Program-made: the position numbers and the translations under genes
From: Campylobacterota bacterium
GTDB lineage: Bacteria; Campylobacterota; Campylobacteria; Campylobacterales; Sulfurospirillaceae
Direction of reading: 5' to 3'
Assembly: GCA_009930355.1 (NCBI GenBank)
Contig: RZYK01000047.1
Location: forward strand, 1-11,867
Length of the DNA stretch: 11,867 bases
The notes under the pieces: generated by a model
Database searches by the model: none
The model's input: only the letters and a program-made list of their open reading frames with translations
Told to the model about the DNA's origin: nothing
Shown: piece after piece, positions 5,412-11,662 of the stretch
Layout: each line of letters opens with the position of its first letter
Position numbering within the stretch: position 1 is the stretch's first letter

Positions 5412-7439
5412 ATGGCACAATCCATAGAACCAAATATAGCCGATTTAGCCAATGGTTGGCTAAAGTCTTATAAATTAGCTTACAAATTAGAACAAGAATC
5501 TTTAAACAGCGAAATTGACAAAGCCCTAAGTGATTACTTTACTAAAAATGGCGGAACAGGGGCAAACCGTCCTGATGCAAAATTACTCTTGCAAGATAAA
5601 AATTTAGATTATTACCCTATTCTCATTGAGTACAAGGGTTATCACGGTAAATTAGAAAAACTTGATGCTAACAAACAAGTTGAAAATAAAACAGCTAAAA
5701 ATGAACCTCATTTTAAAAACATCAACTCATATGCGGTAAACGGTGCAGTGCACTACGCCAATGCTCTTTTACATCATACGAGCTACACGGATATTATCGC
5801 TATTGGAATGACAGGCTATAAAGATGAAAATAGTGGGAAAATCCGTCATGAAATCGGTGTTTATTATGTTTCTAAAAGCAATTTTGGTATCGGACAAAAA
5901 GTTGGAGATTTCTCAGACTTTTCATTCTTGAAAAAAGAAAACTTCGATGCGTTTATCGAAAAAGTAAAAACTTTGAGTCTATCTGACGAAGAGATTGACA
6001 GACTCAAAGAACAAAGAGAAAGAGAAATTGATATTAGTCTTAAAAAACTTAATCAAGACATTTATGATAACGAACAGGGGTTAGATGTAAATGACCGTGT
6101 ATATCTTGTGTCTGCTTCTATTATAGTAACTATTGGAATACCAAATAAAGTACCTGTATTAGACAAAAATGAATTAAAATCACAAACATTTGATGGTGGG
6201 CGAGATGGAGATATTGTAATTGGCAGAATAAAAGCTTTTTTAAATGAGAAAAATTTACCAAAAGATAAAAAAGATTTAATCATTAGAACCCTATCTAATA
6301 CACTTTTAACGGAAAATATCAATAAGGTTGAAAATGGAGAAAGCCAACTCAAAAGAGTATTTACAAAAATTATAGATGATTTAGGGATATATTATAAAAT
6401 AGGCTTAACAACAGACTTTACTGGAAAGCTGTTTAATCAGATGTATAGTTGGATTCCACTTCCAGACGATAAACAAAACGATGTAGTTTTAACTCCACCT
6501 TATGTAGCCACACTTTTAGTAAAACTCTCTAGGGTAAATAAAGACTCTTATGTATGGGATTTTGCAACTGGTTCAGCTGGACTACTTGTCGCTGCTATGA
6601 ATGAGATGTTAAGTGATGCTAAAAATAGTATCACTTCTCCTGATGAGCTAATGCAAAAAGAGATAAAAATCAAGGCAGAACAACTTTTAGGACTTGAATT
6701 ACTTTCAAGTGTTTATATGCTGGCTATTCTCAATATGATTTTAATGGGTGATGGAAGCTCTAATATCTTAAATTTGGATTCGTTGAAACATTTTAACGGT
6801 AATTATGGATTTGGCAAAACAGATGAGAAATTTCCTGCCGATGCATTTATACTCAATCCTCCTTATTCAGCCAATGGAAATGGAATGGTATTTGTGGAAC
6901 GTGCGTTAAATATGATGAATAAAGGCTACGCCGCTATCATCATTCAAAACTCGGCAGGTTCAGGCAAAGCCAAAGAGTACAACAAACGCATTTTAGAAAA
7001 ACACACGCTTATCGCTAGTATCAAAATGCCCATAGATTTATTTATCGGCAAATCAAGCGTACAAACCAATGTGTATGTGTTTAAAGTAAACGAAAAACAC
7101 CACAAAGATGAGATGGTCAAGTTTATCGACTTTTCCAATGACGGCTACACACGAACCAACCGTAAAAAAGCGAGCAATAACCTCAAAGATACCAACAAAG
7201 CCAAAGAGCGTTACGAAGAAGTGGTAAATCTCGTTCGTTTTGGAAAAAGCAAACTAAATATCTTTACATGTAAAGAGTATTATGAAGGAGTGATTGACCC
7301 TAAACACGGGGCTGATTGGAACTTTAACCCTATCATAGATACAAAACCAACTTTAGCAGACTTCAAAAAAACCGTGAGTGACTATTTGGCGTGGGAAGTG
7401 TCCAATATCCTCAAACAACAAGGTAACGTGGGAAAGTAG
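5412..7439 (+). CDS. BcgI-type restriction-modification subunit: N-terminal PD-(D/E)XK nuclease plus N6-adenine methyltransferase
   Basis: A 675-aa enzyme combining cleavage and methylation. Near the N-terminus RPDAKLL and, 18 residues on, LIEYKG give a PD-(D/E)XK nuclease signature (D55, E73, K75). A helical connector follows (about 180-330). The methyltransferase has TPPYVATLLV (361-370), the AdoMet motif DFATGSAG (383-390) and the catalytic NPPY (482-485), as in gamma-class type I HsdM-like enzymes. The arrangement and length match BcgI subunit A (type IIB), which needs a separate S subunit. S-like sequence follows directly. ATG 5412 has AGGA about 8 nt upstream. The last codons are GTG GGA AAG TAG, forming a slippery GGGAAAG before the stop, with a stable hairpin just after, so a -1 frameshift could fuse this enzyme to S. 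The central part (about 6060-6930) looks clearly more AT-rich than either end, suggesting mosaic origin. The target sequence is unknown. Confidence 0.88.
   Translation: MAQSIEPNIADLANGWLKSYKLAYKLEQESLNSEIDKALSDYFTKNGGTGANRPDAKLLLQDKNLDYYPILIEYKGYHGKLEKLDANKQVENKTAKNEPHFKNINSYAVNGAVHYANALLHHTSYTDIIAIGMTGYKDENSGKIRHEIGVYYVSKSNFGIGQKVGDFSDFSFLKKENFDAFIEKVKTLSLSDEEIDRLKEQREREIDISLKKLNQDIYDNEQGLDVNDRVYLVSASIIVTIGIPNKVPVLDKNELKSQTFDGGRDGDIVIGRIKAFLNEKNLPKDKKDLIIRTLSNTLLTENINKVENGESQLKRVFTKIIDDLGIYYKIGLTTDFTGKLFNQMYSWIPLPDDKQNDVVLTPPYVATLLVKLSRVNKDSYVWDFATGSAGLLVAAMNEMLSDAKNSITSPDELMQKEIKIKAEQLLGLELLSSVYMLAILNMILMGDGSSNILNLDSLKHFNGNYGFGKTDEKFPADAFILNPPYSANGNGMVFVERALNMMNKGYAAIIIQNSAGSGKAKEYNKRILEKHTLIASIKMPIDLFIGKSSVQTNVYVFKVNEKHHKDEMVKFIDFSNDGYTRTNRKKASNNLKDTNKAKERYEEVVNLVRFGKSKLNIFTCKEYYEGVIDPKHGADWNFNPIIDTKPTLADFKKTVSDYLAWEVSNILKQQGNVGK
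7263..7274. repeat. Iterated palindrome TTTACATGTAAA inside the R-M gene
   Basis: An exact copy, here extended to the 16-bp perfect palindrome TCTTTACATGTAAAGA (7261-7276). It is read in frame as I-F-T-C-K-E. Confidence 0.7.
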
Positions 7440-7479
7440 ATTCCCCGCTTAACGAAAAATTGAAAAGCGTTAAGTGGGG
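7430..7479 (+). promoter_or_regulatory. Candidate -1 programmed frameshift site joining the R-M and S frames
   Basis: The heptamer G GGA AAG (7430-7436) fits the X XXY YYZ slippery rule in the zero frame and is followed at once by the TAG stop (7437-7439). After a 6-nt spacer (7437-7442), CCCCGCTTAACG (7443-7454) pairs with CGTTAAGTGGGG (7468-7479): 12 pairs, one of them G-U, with a 13-nt loop. A -1 shift continues as GTA GAT TCC CCG CTT AAC GAA AAA TTG, exactly the S reading frame. That frame is closed upstream by TAA at 7424-7426. The TTG that could start S separately is in the hairpin loop. Efficiency and use are unproven. Confidence 0.55.
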
Positions 7480-8059
7480 TGAGTTTAGATTGAGTGATTT
7501 GTTCGAAGTTAATTCTTATAAAAAAAGATTTGATGCAAATAAAGTTGAAGTTTTGAATAATGGGCAATTCCCCTATGTTGTTAGAATGAGCTCAAACAAT
7601 GGACAAAAAGGGTATATCATCGAAGATGAACTTTTTTTAAACGATGGAAACACCATTTCATTTGGGCAAGATACAGCTACAATGTTTTATCAAGAAAAAC
7701 CGTATTTCACGGGTGATAAAATAAAAATCTTAAAGCCAAAATACGTAAGATTTAACAAAAAAAATGCGCAATTTTTCATCTTAACAATGTCAAAAGCATT
7801 TAGTTCATTTTCTTGGGGAGCTTCAAGTTTTAATGTAAAAATCATTGAAAGTCAAAAAATTCAACTTCCTACTAAAAACGGCAAAATAGATTTTGATTTT
7901 ATGGAAAATTTTATAGCGGAGCTTGAAGCGGAGCGCCTAGCGGAGCTTGAAGCGTATCTATTAGCAACAGGGCTAATAGATACGACTTTGACGCATGAAG
8001 AACAGAAAATTTTAGAAGATTTTGAGAATGATAAGTTTGAGTGGGGGGGGGGAATTTAA
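7460..8059 (+). CDS. Specificity (S) subunit, first target-recognition half; cut off by the G tract
   Basis: 199 codons of a type I/BcgI-like S protein. It opens with VKWGEFRLSDLFEVNS, a typical start of an S-subunit TRD, and ends its TRD with KIQLPTKNGKIDFDFMENFIAELEAERLAELEAYLL, the usual helical spacer. The second half of the gene repeats this plan (WGGEFKLGDLFE...HIVLPTKDNKPDYKTMETFI). Here the frame stops at GGA ATT TAA just after ten G residues (8043-8052). With nine Gs it would read W-G-G-E-F-K-L-G-D and run to 8594, giving 377 aa, close to other BcgI-type S subunits. The only initiation codon in this frame near the start is TTG 7460, without a Shine-Dalgarno sequence and inside a hairpin loop. 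Translation may come by coupling or by -1 frameshift from the R-M gene. A lone-TRD product may still be functional as a dimer. Confidence 0.8.
   Translation: MKSVKWGEFRLSDLFEVNSYKKRFDANKVEVLNNGQFPYVVRMSSNNGQKGYIIEDELFLNDGNTISFGQDTATMFYQEKPYFTGDKIKILKPKYVRFNKKNAQFFILTMSKAFSSFSWGASSFNVKIIESQKIQLPTKNGKIDFDFMENFIAELEAERLAELEAYLLATGLIDTTLTHEEQKILEDFENDKFEWGGGI
7916..7954 (+). repeat. In-frame 24-bp tandem repeat in the S-subunit helical spacer
   Basis: GCGGAGCTTGAAGCG occurs at 7916-7930 and again at 7940-7954, one 24-bp unit apart, encoding AELEAERL-AELEA. It lies in the helix linking the two TRDs. In EcoR124-type S proteins, changes in a comparable short repeat alter the spacing of the recognised bipartite DNA site. 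Confidence 0.65.
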
Positions 8060-8594
8060 ACTTGGGGATTTATTTGAAAAAACAAAGACAAACAAGTTGC
8101 CTTTTAAAACAAGTGAACTCCCAAAAGAACGAACAGACAAATATACCCTTCCTTGCCTTACTTCTAGTTTTCAGAACCAAGGATTAAACTATTTTGTGCC
8201 TAAAGATAAGGCAACTGTTTTAAAAAATGTAATTTCACTTCCTTCTAATAGTGATATTTATAGAGCATATTTTCAATCAAGAGAGTTTACAGTTTTATCT
8301 GATGCTTATGCAATTAATTGGGTTTATGATGATGTAAAACTATCTCCTAGCCAGTATTTATTTACAGTTCCATGTATCAATAAAGTAACAGATTTACAAA
8401 TATACTCATATAAAAATAAATTGGGTGGTTGGAATGTTGTAAGAAATAAACACATAGTTCTTCCAACAAAAGATAATAAACCAGATTACAAAACAATGGA
8501 AACTTTTATTTCTGCTATTCAAAAACTCATTATCAAAGATGTAGTTACCTATACCGATAGAAAAATAGCCGCAACAAAAGAAGTCATCGCATAG
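8022..8594 (+). CDS. Specificity (S) subunit, second target-recognition half; out of frame with the first
   Basis: The frame is open from 8022 but real homology starts after the G tract at about 8052: GEFKLGDLFEKTKTNK, mirroring the opening of the first half. A TRD follows, ending GGWNVVRNKHIVLPTKDNKPDYKTMETFISAIQKLIIKDVV. The codons between 8022 (TTG) and 8052 overlap the end of the first half in another frame, and no ribosome site precedes them. I take this as the 3' half of one S gene in phase OFF, not as a separate gene. One G fewer joins it to the first half. It ends at TAG 8592-8594, 57 bp before the convergent CobW gene. The sequence here is very AT-rich, as in many laterally exchanged TRDs. 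Confidence 0.75.
   Translation: MRMISLSGGGEFKLGDLFEKTKTNKLPFKTSELPKERTDKYTLPCLTSSFQNQGLNYFVPKDKATVLKNVISLPSNSDIYRAYFQSREFTVLSDAYAINWVYDDVKLSPSQYLFTVPCINKVTDLQIYSYKNKLGGWNVVRNKHIVLPTKDNKPDYKTMETFISAIQKLIIKDVVTYTDRKIAATKEVIA
8043..8052 (+). repeat. Ten-base poly-G tract, likely phase-variation switch
   Basis: Ten consecutive Gs in an AT-rich gene, exactly between the two TRDs of S. Length changes of one base shift the frame: 9 or 12 Gs give a full S protein, while 10 (this sequence) and 11 give truncated forms. Such tracts are the standard phase-variation device in Campylobacter and Helicobacter. The exact count in a raw sequence may be an average or an error. Confidence 0.85.
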
Positions 8595-8604
8595 TTTTTT
8601 AAAG

Positions 8605-8643
8605 CATGTAAAAAAGATTTTTCAAAAATTTCTCTTTTACATG
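8605..8643. terminator. Bidirectional hairpin between the convergent S and CobW genes
   Basis: CATGTAAAA (8605-8613) and TTTTACATG (8635-8643) are perfect inverted repeats separated by 21 nt, with partial further pairing (AGA with TCT) inside. It lies between stop codons at 8594 and 8651 and offers A/T runs in both directions. The stem is AT-rich, so this is a moderate call. Confidence 0.45.
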
Positions 8644-8655
8644 TAAAGATTCACG
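8635..8655. repeat. Right flanking direct repeat of the R-M island, containing TTTACATGTAAA
   Basis: Matches 4483-4503 at 20 of 21 positions and in the same orientation. Its right end covers the stop codon of the minus-strand CobW gene (TGA then ATCTTTACATGTAA), like the copy at the kinase stop. Confidence 0.6.
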
Positions 8656-10441
8656 CTGGGGCTTGAAGGTAGAGTTTATCGAGGTTTTTACCTATATACA
8701 CCAAAAACATTTCATGCACTTGGTCTTCGTGTTGGGGGACAAATTCGTAGGTGCCGTTTACGTATTGCACCACCGATTGGAAGGATTCATCTTCAAACCG
8801 CACAATCCCTTTCAGCCGAACAATTGTGGAAGGAAGATGGTTCAAATAGGCTTCAAATCGCTCTTTGCTTAATGGACGAGGAATGCTCAGTTTTAAACTC
8901 GAGATATGGTCGTGCAGATGGGTATGAATGACCTCATCCTCTTCTGCAACCAAAGAAGCAATCTGAGCGGTACTGGCATGAAGAGAAAGCTCAAGTGCAT
9001 TGGGATGTACATCGCACTGAATCGTTCGAATCACTTTAGCACATCGGTTGTTTTCATACAAAAAGTGCTCTGCTTTTGCTATGTCCTCTTCACGCATTCT
9101 GTCCACCTTGTTGAGCAAAATCACATCGGCAGAGCGAATCTGGTCAAGAAAAATCGCATACTCCTCCGCCAAATCAAACAGAGTACTTCCATCCACCACG
9201 GTAACGATAGCTTCCACATCCACCACATCCTCTAACTCTTGAAGCTCCGATAAGAGATTAAAAGGATTTGCCACGCCTGTGGTCTCTAGCAAGATGGTAT
9301 CGGGAAAGGTTTTGCTCATGAGCGTATTGACTCCTGCTCGAAGCTGTCCTGCCAAAGAACAACACACACACCCCTCATCCATCTCCACGAGTGAATAGTC
9401 ATAATCAACCAATTTCCCATCCAACCCCGTTTTGCCTATCTCATTTTGAATAATCCCCACAAAACGGTTTTTCTCGGTCTCATACTCAATGTAATTTTGC
9501 AAAAAGTTCGTCTTCCCTGAACCTAAAAATCCTGTAACGACCACCATTTTAGGTTTTACGCCACGACTGGATGAACGTGCAACACTGCCTAAAGGGGTTT
9601 CAGAGAGGTCATACCACGGTGCTTTTTGCAAAAAGGCACTAAGACTCATGCGCTCATGCATGACCTCCACATGGCGTCCCATTAACAGATGCTCCATGGA
9701 GCTATCAAAAGAATCATCCCCGTATCCTAGGGCAATGAACAGCTTAAGTGTTGGCGCGTCTTCTTTACATGTAAAGACGCCTTTGCTATCGTACATCATG
9801 CTTTTTTCTTTCTTTTTAAAGAGTTCAAAATACGAAGGTGCTTCGGTGGCAATACGAGAAAGTGTGGTGTTGAGAAAATTCATCAAAGGAAGCAATAAAC
9901 GAAACGAAGGCACATCTTTATCCAATCCCTCAGGTGCGATAACATAGCGTTTATCCTTCGTTAAAACCCCCTCTTTCGCATAAACACGTTCCCTTAAAAC
10001 ACTCTCATAAAACAGCAGTAAACTCTGCGATGCCATCGTTACATGTAAGGTTAAACTCCCGATGCAAAACTGCTCCAAAAGCTCAGGATACAGTGCAAAC
10101 GAACGTATCTTTTCACGGTAAGCTTCCTCCTGAGTTACCAACGCTTCGCTCAAAGAACATTTATCCAGCAGTGCTTCTTCTGGGGAAGGAAAATAGTAGA
10201 GATAAAAGGTTCCAAACCCCTCCTTAACTTCCACTAAAACCATCCCAAAAATGCCTTCAAACTGGTCAAACTTCAGCGTCCAGCACTCTTTGGGCTGTTG
10301 GCACAGATACATGCCTTTGTAGCCTGTGAGTTTTTTTAACACACCATCATACGAGCCTTTGATGAGCACGGAGCGCATAAACGCTCGATAATCCTCAAAT
10401 GAGCCATCAAACGATGAGGGATAAAGTTCCAAAAGATTCAT
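8651..10441 (-). CDS. CobW/P47K-family GTPase (metallochaperone type) with a ~295-residue N-terminal extension
   Basis: 596 aa. The C-terminal half is a COG0523 (CobW) G3E GTPase: VVVTGFLGSGKTNFL with the Walker A loop at 304-311, the metal-binding CVCC motif in DEGCVCCSLAGQLR (Cys 358, 360, 361), LLETTG (385-390), the G4 motif NKVD (444-447) and a histidine cluster HTHLHDH (506-512). A small C-terminal CobW domain ends the protein. Such proteins hand over metals (Zn, Co, Ni) to target enzymes. Usual members are 320-450 aa; here about 295 residues precede the GTPase and match nothing I recognise. The frame is open to 10489, but that start falls in the upstream terminator. ATG 10441 has TGAGGAGC about 8 nt before it and is preferred. 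The client metal and enzyme are unknown. A Zur-type site was not found. Confidence 0.85.
   Translation of the reverse strand: MNLLELYPSSFDGSFEDYRAFMRSVLIKGSYDGVLKKLTGYKGMYLCQQPKECWTLKFDQFEGIFGMVLVEVKEGFGTFYLYYFPSPEEALLDKCSLSEALVTQEEAYREKIRSFALYPELLEQFCIGSLTLHVTMASQSLLLFYESVLRERVYAKEGVLTKDKRYVIAPEGLDKDVPSFRLLLPLMNFLNTTLSRIATEAPSYFELFKKKEKSMMYDSKGVFTCKEDAPTLKLFIALGYGDDSFDSSMEHLLMGRHVEVMHERMSLSAFLQKAPWYDLSETPLGSVARSSSRGVKPKMVVVTGFLGSGKTNFLQNYIEYETEKNRFVGIIQNEIGKTGLDGKLVDYDYSLVEMDEGCVCCSLAGQLRAGVNTLMSKTFPDTILLETTGVANPFNLLSELQELEDVVDVEAIVTVVDGSTLFDLAEEYAIFLDQIRSADVILLNKVDRMREEDIAKAEHFLYENNRCAKVIRTIQCDVHPNALELSLHASTAQIASLVAEEDEVIHTHLHDHISSLKLSIPRPLSKERFEAYLNHLPSTIVRLKGIVRFEDESFQSVVQYVNGTYEFVPQHEDQVHEMFLVYIGKNLDKLYLQAPA
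9764..9775. repeat. Iterated palindrome TTTACATGTAAA inside the CobW gene
   Basis: An exact copy read in frame as V-F-T-C-K-E, the same peptide context as the copy in the R-M gene. Outer bases GCGTC...GACGC extend the symmetry with a 3-base slip. Confidence 0.7.
10039..10048. repeat. Iterated palindrome TTACATGTAA inside the CobW gene (10-bp core)
   Basis: The 10-bp core is present without the outer T/A pair. It is read in frame as L-H-V-T. Confidence 0.6.
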
Positions 10442-10453
10442 GCGATGCTCCTC

Positions 10454-10485
10454 AAAAAAGAGCCAAAGCTTGCCACTTTGGCTCT
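10454..10485 (-). terminator. Intrinsic terminator after the COG1237 gene
   Basis: On the minus strand AGAGCCAAAG pairs perfectly with CTTTGGCTCT (10-bp stem, 7-nt loop), followed directly by TTTTTTG. It lies 7 bp after the TAA at 10492 and just 12 bp before the CobW ATG. It should limit, but may not abolish, transcription of the CobW gene. Confidence 0.85.
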
Positions 10486-10491
10486 TCAAAT

Positions 10492-11652
10492 TTACCCAAA
10501 AGTGAGTGTATCTCCATTGCCCAAATAGGCATGGCTTTTAGAGCGGTGTTGCGCCGTACCTTTGACCACAGGATAGCCCGCTCGTATAAATTTTTCTGCC
10601 GTTAAAAGCCCCGTACAATGGTTACATCCAATAATATCAAATCCCCATTTTCCAAGAGAAATAACCAAATCATCGTACTTTGGATCCCAATCATCAAACG
10701 GAGAGATATGAAGCCCGCCATAAATGCCGTGCATCTTGTCGTTGTCATATTTGAGCTCATTTTTAGCCGTGGTAATAAACTGAATAATCCCTTGATGGCA
10801 ACACCCAGAAATACTCACCAAACCCTTATCTTTAATGTTGGCAAAAATAGACTGTTCACCAAAAACCCGTGAGATAATGGGCACATCAAAGGTATAGGTA
10901 CAAAGCCCTGGTTCGATGTCATTTTTACCTTTTTTATGCACGACCAACTCACCCTTATGACCTGAGTCTTTGATGTACTGCAAGCCCTCTTTGTAAAAGC
11001 CATCAGGGATGATGATTTTGATATTAGGCGCATACTTCATCGTCACAGGCAAACCCCAAAAATGGTCAAAATGTTCATGCGAAATAATCAGCGCTTCAAT
11101 CTCATTGTTCGCAAGCATCTTATCAATGCCCTCACGCTTAAACGCCTTGTCCATCCATTCATACGACCAACCGCTATCTAAAAGATATTTTTTCTTCACA
11201 CCATCCAAACGCTCAATCTCAATCAGTGCGGCAAATCCTCCTGCGTTATCAGGATGAATGCTGTTGGCTTTCACGATTTTCCACGCCTCTTCAAGATTGT
11301 GTGGAAGCAGATGTTTGATTTTCGCAATGCCTCTTTCATAACTGCCCTTCGCAAGCCCTGTTCCATCGCCAAAAGGAGGCCAGTTGTAAAGGTATTGGTC
11401 AACCAAAAGACCCCCAGCCCCTTTCATATCGCCCATAAGTGTGGCATTATCAAACCAACTCGTCTCTGAGATATTGGTAATTTTTACACTTTTACATGCA
11501 CCAAAATCCTTCATTTTTCGTTCAATCTCAGGGAGAAAAATAGAGCGCATTGGCGAATAAGAAAAGATTCCCATAGTCGCCATCGTTCCAAAACCAAGTC
11601 CTGTGACCGCACCTTTTAGAAAATCGCGCCTTGTTGTTTGTTCTGTTGACAT
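10492..11652 (-). CDS. TAT-exported metallo-beta-lactamase-fold hydrolase, COG1237 type
   Basis: 386 aa. The N-terminus MSTEQTTRRDFLKG with a following Gly/Ala/Met-rich stretch is a twin-arginine signal, so the folded enzyme is sent to the periplasm, probably with its metal already bound. The fold's metal ligands are visible: HEHFDH (192-197), then GCCHQG (283-288), GGLH (312-315) and NHCTG (344-348). The last three are the pattern of the COG1237 branch, related to 7,8-dihydropterin-6-methyl-aminobenzene-phosphate synthase. The substrate of exported members is not known to me. ATG 11652 is chosen because AAGGAG lies 7 nt before it and the signal starts there; the open frame reaches 11748 but overlaps the upstream gene. 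It lies 10 bp after the preceding stop, so the two are co-transcribed. Confidence 0.8.
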   Translation of the reverse strand: MSTEQTTRRDFLKGAVTGLGFGTMATMGIFSYSPMRSIFLPEIERKMKDFGACKSVKITNISETSWFDNATLMGDMKGAGGLLVDQYLYNWPPFGDGTGLAKGSYERGIAKIKHLLPHNLEEAWKIVKANSIHPDNAGGFAALIEIERLDGVKKKYLLDSGWSYEWMDKAFKREGIDKMLANNEIEALIISHEHFDHFWGLPVTMKYAPNIKIIIPDGFYKEGLQYIKDSGHKGELVVHKKGKNDIEPGLCTYTFDVPIISRVFGEQSIFANIKDKGLVSISGCCHQGIIQFITTAKNELKYDNDKMHGIYGGLHISPFDDWDPKYDDLVISLGKWGFDIIGCNHCTGLLTAEKFIRAGYPVVKGTAQHRSKSHAYLGNGDTLTFG

Positions 11653-11662
11653 GATTTTCTCC

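Noticed and set aside
8022..8052. A separate start codon for the second S half (TTG 8022 or ATG 8028)
   Set aside because: No ribosome site is present, and the codons before the G tract overlap the first half in another frame. Homology begins only after the tract, so a frame-shifted single gene fits better.
9757..9780. GCGTC...GACGC-extended palindrome as a terminator
   Set aside because: It lies well inside the CobW coding frame and has no T tract. It is better explained as a copy of the iterated palindrome.
10442..10489. Extending the CobW protein by 16 residues
   Set aside because: The added codons encode the intrinsic terminator hairpin. The inner ATG has a good ribosome site.
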